NCBI RefSeq assembly: GCF_014897815.1
Contig: NZ_JABUZG010000084.1
Span: 353,172 to 417,171, forward strand
Direction of reading: 5' to 3'
Origin: Psychrobacter sp. PG1
GTDB lineage: Bacteria > Pseudomonadota > Gammaproteobacteria > Pseudomonadales > Moraxellaceae
Length of the DNA: 64,000 nt
Shown here: positions 1 through 8,861 of the stretch, one piece after another
How positions within the stretch are numbered: the stretch's first letter is position 1
Layout: every line of letters begins with the position of its first letter
Translations under genes and position numbers: made by a program
The notes under the pieces: generated by a model
The model's database searches: none
Told to the model about the DNA's origin: nothing
The model's input: the letters and a program-made list of their open reading frames with translations, nothing else

Positions 1-414
1 AAAGACAGTGGCGTCAAGCAAGCCATGCAGCAATCAGCCGAAGAAGAGGTCGATCATCTGGTCTGGTGCGAGACGCGATTAGACGAGCTTGGCAGTCATG
101 CCAGTATCTTTACGCCATTATGGTATGGCATGTCTTTCGGTCTTGGCGCAGTCGCGGGTGCCATCTCTAATGAATTTAGCTTGGGATTCGTCGCAGAGAC
201 AGAAGCTCAAGTCAGCGAACATTTACAAGAGCATATCACCCAATTACCAGAGCACGATAAACGCTCAAGAGAGATACTGGCACAAATGGATATTGAAGAG
301 TTGCATCATCGTGAGTTGGCATTAGCAAGTGGCGGCGCAGCGTTATCACCGCCTGTACGCCATACTATGCGCTGGATGGCCAATCGCATGAAAGCCACGG
401 CATATCACTTGTAA
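1..414 (+). CDS. coq7: Coq7-type ubiquinone hydroxylase, 3' part only
   Basis: The reading frame is open from base 1 and runs to the stop at 414, so the N-terminus lies outside the window. The 137 visible residues match the C-terminal two thirds of Coq7 (2-nonaprenyl-3-methyl-6-methoxy-1,4-benzoquinol hydroxylase), a di-iron monooxygenase of the ubiquinone pathway that acts at the membrane. Visible iron-binding motifs are EEVDHLVWCETRL near the start and EELHHRELAL near the end, the ExxH pairs expected of the ferritin-like fold. The hydrophobic stretch between them (LWYGMSFGLGAVAG) is the membrane-facing helix typical of the family. No terminator is obvious after the stop. Confidence 0.9.
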   Translation, partial: KDSGVKQAMQQSAEEEVDHLVWCETRLDELGSHASIFTPLWYGMSFGLGAVAGAISNEFSLGFVAETEAQVSEHLQEHITQLPEHDKRSREILAQMDIEELHHRELALASGGAALSPPVRHTMRWMANRMKATAYHL

Positions 415-693
415 TTGCCATCTGTGATAGCAGATTTTGAGCGATAGGTTGTGATGATAAGTGCGTTGTGATGGTAATTACAGTGCGCTTTATTATTGAT
501 ATTGCTCTCATTTACCCTGCTGTCGCTGGCATGACGTACACGCTATCGCGTTACTATTAACAATCCTACTACTGATAGCGCTCAGTTGAATTTGTTAGGG
601 TATTAAAAATTTGTATGATTTTGCCGCAAAGACATGAGCTAATAACCATTCAATTGCTAAATAACAACTAAATAAATTAAGGTAACGATTTTT

Positions 694-1863
694 ATGAAAG
701 CCATCAACCAATCGACTCTCTCTGCCCGTGCGTCTAGCAAGTCGCCTAAACTGGCAACTCTGACAGCACTGGCCACAGCTTGTGCCATGCTATTATCAGC
801 GCCTGTCAATGCGGCAGAAACCAATGCAACAACAGATGCTGCAAAGACCGATACTACTGCCACATCGGTGCCTAGTGCCATGGATTCTAGCAAACGTGTG
901 ATTCGCCTTGCTCGACCGACTGCGGCTAGTACAGCACAAGAGGGTACTCCATCCACTTTACCGACTGCAGCGGTGACAGCCAATACTCAACCAACTGACC
1001 TTCAAAGCAGTAGTGTTCCACAAAGCGCTCCTTTGCCAAATAATGCTCAGCCGTATCGTGCGCCAATGAGTACATTGCAACCACAAGATGTTGTACCAGC
1101 ACCAAAAATACCTGAGTTCACTGGCACCACTCGAGTTTATGAGCCTGGTCCATTGACCGCTACTGGTGTCGACCTGCGTAGTGGTCAGCTTGCCAATATA
1201 CCAACGCCGCAAGTGCAATTGTCGGACGTAAGCTTTGTACCGACTGTGTTGATTCCTCAGCAAAACGGTAATAACAACGATCAGCTAGATGTGAGCTTGC
1301 TTGATGACTTTATCGAAGACGTCTCACCTAATGCCCGTCATTACCCACCAAACTTCCCTAATCGCTCACAGCGCCATTATACGCGTGAAAAAATCAAAGT
1401 ATTGGCTGAATGGATACAGCCTGATGCTGAATCACCAAATGCCTCTTATGATGTATTGATTCGTGCTGCTAAACTCAATGGCATGGGACGTAACTTAGAT
1501 TTGGGATCAGACTATACGATACGTGGTGGAAAATATGTTGACCGTGCCATTAAACTGCAACCTGATAGCGGCGAAGCCAACTTCTTATATGGCATGATGT
1601 TGTCAGAAGGCGGCGGCTTCAAAGAAGGTCAAAAATACCTAGACCGCGCAGTGTCTCTTGGCTATACCGAAGCAGAGCAAAGCTTGGCACAGTCAGACTT
1701 ATTAAGTGATCGCCGCGATAATGCATTAGAGCGCTTACGTCGTCTTGAACAGAAAAATCCTAACAATGACATCATTCGTCAGCAAATCAAACTTATTGAA
1801 GAGGGTAAATTCTACATTTGGGATATACCTGCGCCTGACATCAATGTTAAGCCTGGTGCTTAA
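694..1863 (+). CDS. secreted TPR-like protein of unknown function
   Basis: The 389-residue product begins with a Sec signal peptide (basic n-region, hydrophobic run LATACAMLLSA, cleavage probably after VNA around residue 40). Residues about 41-200 are low-complexity Thr/Ala/Pro/Gln-rich and probably unstructured. From about residue 230 a helical region follows with TPR/Sel1-like units (YVDRAIKLQPDSGEANFLYG, then YLDRAVSLGYTEAEQSLA). The protein is predicted to be periplasmic. AAGG about 11 bases upstream supports the start. A strong terminator follows at 1942-1996, so it appears to be a single-gene unit. I do not recognise the family; TPR-like repeats suggest protein-protein contact, but no function can be assigned. 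Confidence 0.8.
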   Translation: MKAINQSTLSARASSKSPKLATLTALATACAMLLSAPVNAAETNATTDAAKTDTTATSVPSAMDSSKRVIRLARPTAASTAQEGTPSTLPTAAVTANTQPTDLQSSSVPQSAPLPNNAQPYRAPMSTLQPQDVVPAPKIPEFTGTTRVYEPGPLTATGVDLRSGQLANIPTPQVQLSDVSFVPTVLIPQQNGNNNDQLDVSLLDDFIEDVSPNARHYPPNFPNRSQRHYTREKIKVLAEWIQPDAESPNASYDVLIRAAKLNGMGRNLDLGSDYTIRGGKYVDRAIKLQPDSGEANFLYGMMLSEGGGFKEGQKYLDRAVSLGYTEAEQSLAQSDLLSDRRDNALERLRRLEQKNPNNDIIRQQIKLIEEGKFYIWDIPAPDINVKPGA

Positions 1864-1941
1864 CATTGATTAGGTATTTGAATGTCATTAAGTGAATTTA
1901 ACAAATACCATGATTGCTCCATAAGCTAGATTGACTCGACT

Positions 1942-1996
1942 AAGCCCCTGACTTTATATCGAAATTACTTCAATATAGAGTCAGGGGCTTTTTTAT
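1942..1996 (+). terminator. Rho-independent terminator
   Basis: AAGCCCCTGACT pairs with AGTCAGGGGCTT, the stem continues inward through AT-rich pairs, and a run of T follows. It lies 80 bases after the TPR-like gene. The rest of the 320-base gap up to 2183 is AT-rich leader with no gene that I can support. Confidence 0.88.
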
Positions 1997-2183
1997 GTCT
2001 AGCAAAACTCCATTGAACCCAACTTGTTGTCTACCTTATTTAAATGCGTATTCGATTCGATTATCGAAGTTTAAATCGTGTTTTTGAAATTTAAATAAAA
2101 TAGTTTAATGCGAAAAGTTACGCTACACTTCTTCTTATAAATTACTGACTCAATCATGCTTTTACGACTAACTGGACTCACCT

Positions 2184-4655
2184 ATGACTTTTGCTAGCCC
2201 TATCAAAAATATGGTGACGCATGCTAAGAAAACCCCATTTTCGATCACATCAGTCGCCTTGATAGCCGCGGTAGCATTACTACCTGCGTGCAGTACGGTA
2301 TCAGTGAATAAGCAAGCGTCAGCGAAGACGATTACTGCGCAGCGCGGTAACATCGTCACCACCAAGAAACTAAGCAGTGATACGGCATCAGCGCTCTTAT
2401 CGGCAGGGCTCAATGAGCAAGCCTGTATGCAGCAGTTTGATTTATGCCTCACTCAGCTTACTGACAGTATTTTGAATGAACACTACCGTCCTGCTTTGGC
2501 AGTTTTTGCAGAGTTACACTACGCAAAAGCGCGACAGCTTTCTGCCTCTCAAGACTGCCGCAATGCGCTGGCTCGCCCGCCACTTGATCCTTATTATGCC
2601 AACGCACCTTTAGAAGATACAGAAGCTAAAGTCCAGCAAGAAAACACCAATCGCTGTCTAACAGGTTATCAAGAGCGATTATTCGATGCTATCAAATCCA
2701 GTTATACCTATTTATTTTATGACAGTTTGACGCATGATTTTAAGGGCGCAGATCAAGACAAAAGCCCCTCTCAGGCACAGAACCGTATTCCAAATGACAC
2801 CGATATTCAGACCCAAGACATCTATAATGCCGCCAGTAATGATGTGATAACCCAGCTGTATAGATCAACCAACGGCTCAAATAAGTTGATGGGCGGCACC
2901 AAAGTAGATTATTTGCCCACATCCGCTAGCCATCTTAATGACAGTAACCAAGCCGCGATTGCCAATTACTCACCGCTCAAGGGCAAACCTACTGATCAAG
3001 TCAACGTCATGAAAATACAAATTAATGATTATGATCTTGGTGTTTATTTGCCTAATGAAAATAACTATTTGCAAAATGCACATAAGCAAACCTCTGCACT
3101 AGCAGACTTGGTTTCCACTTACGAATTACGCCTCTCTGGGCTTAACTCAATTAGCAAACGTCCAGGCTTAGGTATCAGCTTGGTGGCCTCACTGGATGAC
3201 CGCTATACCACCACGATTCGCCAATTATTAGTGTCATCATTGTCAGGTCGATTGACCAATGAGAAAGATGGAGACACAGATGAGAGCAAGCCAAGTTCGC
3301 GTATCTACCCTACTGGACATTTGCTATTAACAGGATTGATTGAACCAAGCGGCGATAGTGTACTGGATGTACTAAGCAGTCGCAAGCTCGATATTCATTT
3401 ACACAACCCATACCAAAGCGAAATCGTTAACATCCTTAATAGTGACTATCCACTGGCGGCTAACTTTTCTGCAGGTTATGGCTTGTGGCTGTCTGAGAAC
3501 CAGTTAGATGGCGTAGGTTATCTCAATTTAATCACTCGCCAGCCAGAGGCCAGACTGCCCAAATTATTCATGCTTGAGCCTTATGATCCCAATAAGCGCG
3601 TCCTGATTATGCTGCATGGTTTGGCTTCTAGCCCTGCCACTTGGGTCAATTTAACCAACGATATTCTCAACGACGATAAGTTGCGTGATAACTATCAAGT
3701 GTGGCAGATATTCTATCCAACCAATTTGCCCATTTTAGAAAACCGTTATCAAATACAACAGTTAATCAACAGCACCTACGAGCAAACTGATCCTAAAGGA
3801 CAAAATCGCGCCAGCAAAAACAGCGTGATTATCAGTCATAGTATGGGTGCCATTATCGCTCGCATGATGCTATCTGATGAAAACTTGGTCGATGACCTAG
3901 ATAGACTAGACGATCAAAATGTGCTGTCTGACAGTGAAAAACGTAAGATTCGTGACGCACTTAAAGCATCATTTGGCGAAGATCAGCTAAAAGAACGCTT
4001 TGAGCTAAAAGCCTTACCACAAGTAGATACGGCTGTCTTTTTATCAGCGCCTTTTCGTGGAACTGACTATGCAGATCGTTGGTTCACTCGAGCACTGCGC
4101 CGTATTGTCTATTTGCCAGTCGGTTTGGTAAAGACTGTCACGGACAACTTAGCAACCATTGCCACGCAAGGTGATTTGGCACAAAACCCTTTGGGTGCTT
4201 TATATTTACAAAATGGCGCAAGTCAGCTAAGCGATAAATCTTCTTTTATACAGTTGACTAAAGACATCGCTATCAATGATCGCATTACCTATCACTCTAT
4301 CATTGCCAATAATGATGCCGATATCACTAAAGGACTGGCGCAAATGCAGCCAGCTGGTGCAAAGATTGACTTGTCGCAAGCAGTAGAAGATACCGAAGAT
4401 GAAATAGTCAGTACAAGTAGTTCTTCTGATAATTCGACGTTACCTGCCCAACCGCTGGTTGCAGCCGTCACTGTCGATGAAGATATCAGCCAAGCGCTGA
4501 CTGAGCGCCTATCAGATGGCATCGTGCCTTATACCAGTGCTCATCTTGATGGCGCTGCCTCTGAGACGATTATCAGCGGTGGTCATAGCATTCAAACTAA
4601 CCCGCAAACTATTTTGACATTACGCCAGATTTTACATGAACAATTGCAGGAATAA
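2184..4655 (+). CDS. large lipase-like alpha/beta-hydrolase lipoprotein
   Basis: The 823-residue protein has a lipoprotein signal peptide with lipobox LLPAC (Cys36), so it should be lipid-anchored. The N-terminal 450 residues match no domain I recognise. An alpha/beta-hydrolase domain follows: an oxyanion-region HGLASSPATWVN at about residue 475, nucleophile elbow SHSMG at about 551-555, and a C-terminal DGIVPY acid region followed by GGHS with the likely catalytic His at about 800. Between them is a low-complexity Ser/Glu/Asp stretch (about 735-760). Hydrolase domains of this kind cleave lipids or esters; the substrate is unknown. It has its own terminator-like hairpin downstream. Confidence 0.82.
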   Translation: MTFASPIKNMVTHAKKTPFSITSVALIAAVALLPACSTVSVNKQASAKTITAQRGNIVTTKKLSSDTASALLSAGLNEQACMQQFDLCLTQLTDSILNEHYRPALAVFAELHYAKARQLSASQDCRNALARPPLDPYYANAPLEDTEAKVQQENTNRCLTGYQERLFDAIKSSYTYLFYDSLTHDFKGADQDKSPSQAQNRIPNDTDIQTQDIYNAASNDVITQLYRSTNGSNKLMGGTKVDYLPTSASHLNDSNQAAIANYSPLKGKPTDQVNVMKIQINDYDLGVYLPNENNYLQNAHKQTSALADLVSTYELRLSGLNSISKRPGLGISLVASLDDRYTTTIRQLLVSSLSGRLTNEKDGDTDESKPSSRIYPTGHLLLTGLIEPSGDSVLDVLSSRKLDIHLHNPYQSEIVNILNSDYPLAANFSAGYGLWLSENQLDGVGYLNLITRQPEARLPKLFMLEPYDPNKRVLIMLHGLASSPATWVNLTNDILNDDKLRDNYQVWQIFYPTNLPILENRYQIQQLINSTYEQTDPKGQNRASKNSVIISHSMGAIIARMMLSDENLVDDLDRLDDQNVLSDSEKRKIRDALKASFGEDQLKERFELKALPQVDTAVFLSAPFRGTDYADRWFTRALRRIVYLPVGLVKTVTDNLATIATQGDLAQNPLGALYLQNGASQLSDKSSFIQLTKDIAINDRITYHSIIANNDADITKGLAQMQPAGAKIDLSQAVEDTEDEIVSTSSSSDNSTLPAQPLVAAVTVDEDISQALTERLSDGIVPYTSAHLDGAASETIISGGHSIQTNPQTILTLRQILHEQLQE

Positions 4656-4773
4656 TGATTGCTTGTGTCATATAGCGCTGCACTGGTCTTTGCACTTTAA
4701 AATTAAGAGTAAAGCAGATGGCTTTGCGACTTTGTACTGTGTTGGATATTTGTGCCTATACTAGTACACAAAT

Positions 4774-4818
4774 AAAACATTACTGTTATTAAGGTAAACT
4801 TGATAACAGTAATGTTTT
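4774..4818 (+). terminator. long inverted repeat, probable terminator
   Basis: AAAACATTACTGTTAT (4774-4789) and ATAACAGTAATGTTTT (4803-4818) form a perfect 16-base-pair stem with a 13-base loop. The T-rich end of the 3' arm can serve as the U-tract. It lies 119 bases after the lipase gene. It is the main structure in the first half of the 504-base gap at 4656-5159; the second half holds the cydA promoter and leader. Confidence 0.65.
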
Positions 4819-4933
4819 CCCAAGCGATTAGTCTGATATATCTGGGTTTATCTCAGCAGTTTTTAATGACTCTCAGGTATGCGACCAATCTGTTGCGCAG
4901 CTTGCGTGTGCATCGAGGGAAGCGTATAATATA

Positions 4934-4961
4934 TTGACAGCACCTGACAGTAATGTATTAA
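4934..4961 (+). promoter_or_regulatory. putative sigma-70 promoter of cydAB
   Basis: TTGACA at 4934-4939 and TATTAA at 4956-4961 are separated by 16 bases. Transcription would start near 4968 and give a leader of about 190 bases before cydA. I did not find a clear FNR/ANR box (TTGAT-N4-ATCAA) in the gap. Confidence 0.5.
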
Positions 4962-4965
4962 TTTA

Positions 4966-5026
4966 TAGGGATATAAATTACTTAATTCAGCTAAACAGTC
5001 GTTAGCTTAGCCGCACTCTATCCCTA
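4966..5026 (+). other. nested stem-loops in the cydA leader
   Basis: An outer pair TAGGGAT (4966-4972) / ATCCCTA (5020-5026) encloses an inner pair AGCTAA (4989-4994) / TTAGCT (5002-5007). Both are perfect. The element begins right at the predicted transcription start, so it could be a 5' stabilising or regulatory structure. It matches no riboswitch I know. Confidence 0.35.
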
Positions 5027-5159
5027 AGATTGCTCGCTAATCAACACTGAGCCATTGCCCGTACTACTTTTTACCTTAATCTATAGACGATTGCGGGCAG
5101 TTACTTGAGCGTTTTATGGAAGCCAGCGCTATTCAGCTAACAGATAAGGGTAACCGTTT

Positions 5160-6656
5160 ATGTTCGCTACGTTTATGATTGACCAGCTCGATGCGCTGAT
5201 GCTCGCGCGTATCCAATTCGCTTTTGTTATCTCGTTTCATATTGTTTTTCCCGCGTTTTCTATCGGACTTGCCAGCTGGTTGACGGTGCTTGAATTCCGT
5301 TGGCTCAAAACAGGCGAGCCAATTTATGCTGAAGTGTATAAGCATTGGGTCAAAATATTCGCCGTGGTATTCGGTATGGGCGTGGTATCCGGTGTAGTAA
5401 TGTCCTACCAGTTCGGTACTAACTGGGCGGTCTTTTCTGACAAAGCCGGTAACGTCTTGGGCCCACTACTCGCCTACGAAGTATTGACCGCGTTTTTCTT
5501 AGAAGCATCCTTTTTAGGTATTATGCTATTTGGTTGGGGGCGTGTGAGCAAGCGTATGCATTTCGCTTCCACTGCCATTGTCGCCATTGGTACACTGATT
5601 TCAGGCTTTTGGATTTTAGCCGCCAACAGCTTTATGCAGACGCCGCAAGGCTTTATGATGGGCGCAGATGGTCTTTTATATCCTACCAACTGGCTTGAGA
5701 TCATCTTTAGCCCTTCATTCCCTTACCGCTATGCTCATATGATGACAGCGGCATTCTTGACGACTGCCTTTGTCATTGGCGGGGTTGGTGCTTATTATAT
5801 TCAGTCCAAAAAACACACCGAACACCGTCAACATGGTCGTGTCATGCTAGGTATGGCCATGATTATGGCGATATTTGTCGCACCCGCTCAAGTATTGATT
5901 GGCGATGAGCATGGTCTAAATACTTTAGAGCATCAGCCAGCCAAAGTCGCAGCGATGGAAGGTATTTGGGAGGATGAGCGCGGTGCAGCGTTACGCCTAT
6001 TTGCTATTCCTGACCAAGAAAACCAGACCAATAAATATGAAGTGAGCATTCCCTATGTCTCAGGTTTGATTCTTACCCATTCGTTAGATGGCGAAGTAAA
6101 AGGTCTAAAAAACTGGGCACCTGAAGACCAACCACCGGTGATGATTGTATTCTGGGCATTTCGCATCATGGTTGGTATTGGCATGTTAATGGTGCTGGTC
6201 GGCTTATTTAGTATCTATAAATACTTTAAAAAGCAGCAGTATAATCCCGAAAGTGTCTGGTTCCACCGTGCTTGGATGATGATGACGCCACTTGGCTTTA
6301 TCGCATTACTGGCGGGCTGGTTTGTGACCGAGACAGGACGTCAACCGTGGACTGTATATGGTGTGATACGCACCGCAGAAAGCATGTCACCGCTCGCAGC
6401 ACAGCAAGTAGCAACCACGTTGATTGGTTTTATTGTCCTCTATATATTTGTCTTCGGTGCAGGCAGTTTTTATATTCTACGCTTGATCGCTCAAGGGCCA
6501 AAACCGTACGAAGATCCTGCCGATGATAATTTCTATGAGCACTCAGTGACCGAAAGCCAAGGTCGTGCGCTCAGTGGCGATAGCAATCCTGCTAAGAGCA
6601 CTGAAGAAGATATAGATACTCCTGCAAACGACGTCGATGATGGAGGGTTACGCTAA
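5160..6656 (+). CDS. cydA: cytochrome bd oxidase subunit I (CioA/CydA type)
   Basis: This is the 498-residue subunit I of a cytochrome bd quinol oxidase, which reduces oxygen to water at the inner membrane using quinol. Conserved features include ARIQFAFVISFHIVFPA with His27 as a heme ligand, FGTNWAVFSDKAGNVLGPLL, the acidic TM segment YEVLTAFFLEASFLG, and SFPYRYAHMMTAAF with a second heme His. The periplasmic Q-loop after GDEHGLNTLEHQPAKVAAMEG is short, which points to the cyanide-insensitive (Cio) class. The C-terminal 50 residues are acidic and polar. AAGGG about 9 bases upstream favours 5160; Met6 (5175) is an alternative. The stop overlaps cydB by one base (TAATG). Confidence 0.93.
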   Translation: MFATFMIDQLDALMLARIQFAFVISFHIVFPAFSIGLASWLTVLEFRWLKTGEPIYAEVYKHWVKIFAVVFGMGVVSGVVMSYQFGTNWAVFSDKAGNVLGPLLAYEVLTAFFLEASFLGIMLFGWGRVSKRMHFASTAIVAIGTLISGFWILAANSFMQTPQGFMMGADGLLYPTNWLEIIFSPSFPYRYAHMMTAAFLTTAFVIGGVGAYYIQSKKHTEHRQHGRVMLGMAMIMAIFVAPAQVLIGDEHGLNTLEHQPAKVAAMEGIWEDERGAALRLFAIPDQENQTNKYEVSIPYVSGLILTHSLDGEVKGLKNWAPEDQPPVMIVFWAFRIMVGIGMLMVLVGLFSIYKYFKKQQYNPESVWFHRAWMMMTPLGFIALLAGWFVTETGRQPWTVYGVIRTAESMSPLAAQQVATTLIGFIVLYIFVFGAGSFYILRLIAQGPKPYEDPADDNFYEHSVTESQGRALSGDSNPAKSTEEDIDTPANDVDDGGLR

Positions 6657-7672
6657 TGTTTAACTACGGTGATGTATTAGACTTACCTTTAATTTGGGGC
6701 GGACTGATCGCTCTATCCGTCTTTATCTATGTATTGCTTGATGGCTTTGATTTGGGCTGCGGCATCTTGTTTCCCTTTGCTGGCTCAGATAAAAACCGTA
6801 GCCGCATCATGAACTCTATTGCCCCGTTTTGGGATGGTAACGAGACTTGGCTAGTATTGGGCGGTGGCGGCTTGTTCGCTGCTTTCCCAGTGGCTTATGG
6901 CATCATTATGACGGGGCTTTATCTGCCTGTTACTTTTATGCTATTCGGTCTAATAATGCGCGGTGTGGCATTTGAATTTCGCTTCAAAGCATCTTCACGT
7001 CGTCACGTATGGGACACTTTCTTTTTTGTTGGTTCAGTCGTTGCTACATTCTCTCAAGGTATTATGCTTGGGGCGCTTGTACAAGGTCTTGAGGCAAGCA
7101 ACCGCCTATATACTGGTGGGCCGTTTGACTGGCTCACACCTTTCTCGATTGTCTGCGGCTTTGCCATGATTATTGGTTACGCCTTACTTGGCTCTACATG
7201 GCTCATTATCAAAACTGAACATACCCTACAAGTCTGGGCACGCAAAGTTTCTGGCTGGATGCTTTCTGCTTTGATAGTGGCAATGATCGTTGTCACAGCG
7301 TTTATGTATTTTTCAGACATCAATGCCCTCGAAGGCTGGTTTGGCTTCCCAGGTCTACTATATCTAGCGCCTATGCCAATCATTGTTGTACTATTATTTT
7401 TCTTGATGCGTAAAGACTTAAGTGGTGAGCGCGAATATCGTCCTTTCTTGTTAACTGTGGCGCTGTTTTTGATGGGTTATATCGGGGTTTGCTTTGCCAT
7501 ATTCCCATACATCGTACCCTATCAGATGACAATTTATGAAGCAGCCGCAGCTGACACCTCACTATCCTTTATGTTAGTTGGTGCCGTCATAATGCTACCG
7601 ATTATCCTGAGTTATACCGCTTTTGCCTATTATACCTTTAAGGGTAAAACGGGTCATGAGCATATGTACTAA
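6656..7672 (+). CDS. cydB: cytochrome bd oxidase subunit II
   Basis: This 338-residue membrane protein is subunit II of the bd oxidase and pairs with the product of the preceding gene. Family features seen are VLLDGFDLGCGIL near the N-terminus, NSIAPFWDGNETWLV, and GLIMRGVAFEFRFK. About eight or nine hydrophobic segments are apparent, as usual. Its ATG overlaps the cydA stop codon, which implies translational coupling. A hairpin with a T-run lies 18 bases downstream, before the small DUF2474-type gene. Confidence 0.94.
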   Translation: MFNYGDVLDLPLIWGGLIALSVFIYVLLDGFDLGCGILFPFAGSDKNRSRIMNSIAPFWDGNETWLVLGGGGLFAAFPVAYGIIMTGLYLPVTFMLFGLIMRGVAFEFRFKASSRRHVWDTFFFVGSVVATFSQGIMLGALVQGLEASNRLYTGGPFDWLTPFSIVCGFAMIIGYALLGSTWLIIKTEHTLQVWARKVSGWMLSALIVAMIVVTAFMYFSDINALEGWFGFPGLLYLAPMPIIVVLLFFLMRKDLSGEREYRPFLLTVALFLMGYIGVCFAIFPYIVPYQMTIYEAAAADTSLSFMLVGAVIMLPIILSYTAFAYYTFKGKTGHEHMY

Positions 7673-7689
7673 GGGTAAATAAAGGATAT

Positions 7690-7731
7690 AAAAGTGTGGT
7701 ACTGCAAATATTAGCAGTGGCCATACTTTTT
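7690..7731 (+). terminator. imperfect terminator or attenuator after cydB
   Basis: AAAGTGTGG-TACTGC pairs with GCAGTGGCCATACTTT, with one bulge and one mismatch, around loop AAATATTA. It is followed by TTTTTAG. It sits between cydB and the small third gene, so it may limit read-through to that gene. Confidence 0.55.
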
Positions 7732-7765
7732 AGCTAAGCGCACTAACACGCATTGGGAGGCGAGC

Positions 7766-7882
7766 ATGAAGAAGCTCAGTAAGAAACAGTCACAATGGGC
7801 ATGGTTCATTGGGCTATATATAGCAGGGTTTGCCGTTATTTTTACGATTGCTCAATTAATTAAGCTGGCTATGGGTGTTTAG
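7766..7882 (+). CDS. DUF2474-type small membrane protein, bd oxidase accessory
   Basis: This short gene encodes 38 residues: a basic, Lys-rich N-terminus (MKKLSKKQSQ), then WAWFIGLYIAG and a single transmembrane helix ending KLAMGV. A good Shine-Dalgarno GGGAGG lies 5 bases before the ATG. Size, topology and position after cydAB fit the DUF2474 family, small proteins coded beside Cio-type bd oxidases and analogous to CydX, which stabilises the E. coli enzyme. The role as a small oxidase subunit is inferred from context. The gene is flanked by a terminator-like hairpin on each side. Confidence 0.82.
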   Translation: MKKLSKKQSQWAWFIGLYIAGFAVIFTIAQLIKLAMGV

Positions 7883-7921
7883 CAGCTATTTATTACACAC
7901 TTATCCATTGCTATATAACGT

Positions 7922-7958
7922 AAAAAAGCAGCGCCGATTAATCGGCGCTGCTTTTTTT
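7922..7958. terminator. bidirectional Rho-independent terminator
   Basis: AGCAGCGCCGATTAATCGGCGCTGCT is an uninterrupted palindrome flanked by A6 on the left and T7 on the right. It can therefore terminate both the cyd transcript and the convergent amgK-murU transcript. Confidence 0.93.
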
Positions 7959-8002
7959 ATAAGAGTGCTTATAGAAGGTTAATGAGAACTAAGCATATTA
8001 AT

Positions 8003-8746
8003 CTAAGCGCCTTGATGGTTATCGACACCATTGCTTTCGATAAACTCGTTTACCTGTGCTAAGCGTTCAGGCGTGCCCACATCTATCCAATTATCACAAA
8101 TGACTTCAGCCGTAATTTGAAACTTTATCATCGCTTGCTTGAGCAATGGCGCCAACGCTGCTGGCTGACCTGAAACCAACCCATCGACCAATCGTGGTGA
8201 CATCACACTAATGCCAGCAAAGGTATATTTGTCTGCACCATCAATCGGCTGTTCACTGGCTAAACCATTATTGATGGCAAAATCACCGCCGTTATTATGC
8301 TCTGGATTATCAATCAATAATAGATGTGCGCGCTGATCAGTACTCAGCTCATAATCTTGCAACTGCGCAAAATCATAGGTCGTCCATACATCTGAGTTCA
8401 CTAAGATAAATGGCTCATCGCGTAGCTTGCCAGTTTGTAACGCCTGAAAAATACCGCCTGCGGTCTCTAGAGGCTCATCACCCTCTACTGACCAATGCAA
8501 TTTGACGCCATATTGCCTGCCATCACCCAGTATATCCATCAGCTTATCAGCCAGCCATGACGCATTAATCGTGATATCATTGATACCAGCCGCTTGTAGC
8601 GCTTTAATGTGCCAGACGATAAGCGGTTGCCCACCCACCTCCACCAGAGGCTTGGGCGTATCAAGTGTTAACGGACGCAGACGCGTGCCCTTACCAGCAG
8701 CCAAAATCATTGCTTGGGTAATCATTGCTCGGTTAATCTCAGCCAT
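8003..8746 (-). CDS. murU: N-acetylmuramate-1-phosphate uridylyltransferase
   Basis: The 247-residue nucleotidyltransferase has the signature MILAAGKGTRLRPLT and TPKPLVEVGGQPL, with a later NSDVW metal-site motif and WIDVGTPERL near the C-terminus. In Pseudomonas MurU makes UDP-MurNAc from MurNAc-1-phosphate, bypassing de novo synthesis during peptidoglycan recycling. The frame is open 60 codons further upstream, but the ATG at 8746 has AAAGGAG at ideal spacing and matches the family start. It lies 115 bases after amgK, its pathway partner, so the two probably form an operon. Other sugar-1-phosphate nucleotidyltransferases look similar; the amgK neighbour decides the call. Confidence 0.87.
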   Translation of the reverse strand: MAEINRAMITQAMILAAGKGTRLRPLTLDTPKPLVEVGGQPLIVWHIKALQAAGINDITINASWLADKLMDILGDGRQYGVKLHWSVEGDEPLETAGGIFQALQTGKLRDEPFILVNSDVWTTYDFAQLQDYELSTDQRAHLLLIDNPEHNNGGDFAINNGLASEQPIDGADKYTFAGISVMSPRLVDGLVSGQPAALAPLLKQAMIKFQITAEVICDNWIDVGTPERLAQVNEFIESNGVDNHQGA

Positions 8747-8861
8747 GTGCGCTCCTTTTTTTATTTTATTGGATTCTACATTCAGATTAAAAATTGCTGA
8801 TATTTTAACGCAATTTATCAGATGAGAATTCGCGTCAAATGAAACTTGCAAGTGGTTCGTT

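Noticed and set aside
657..983. 108-codon frame antisense to the TPR-like gene
   Set aside because: Overlaps the signal-peptide and low-complexity region of a better supported gene.
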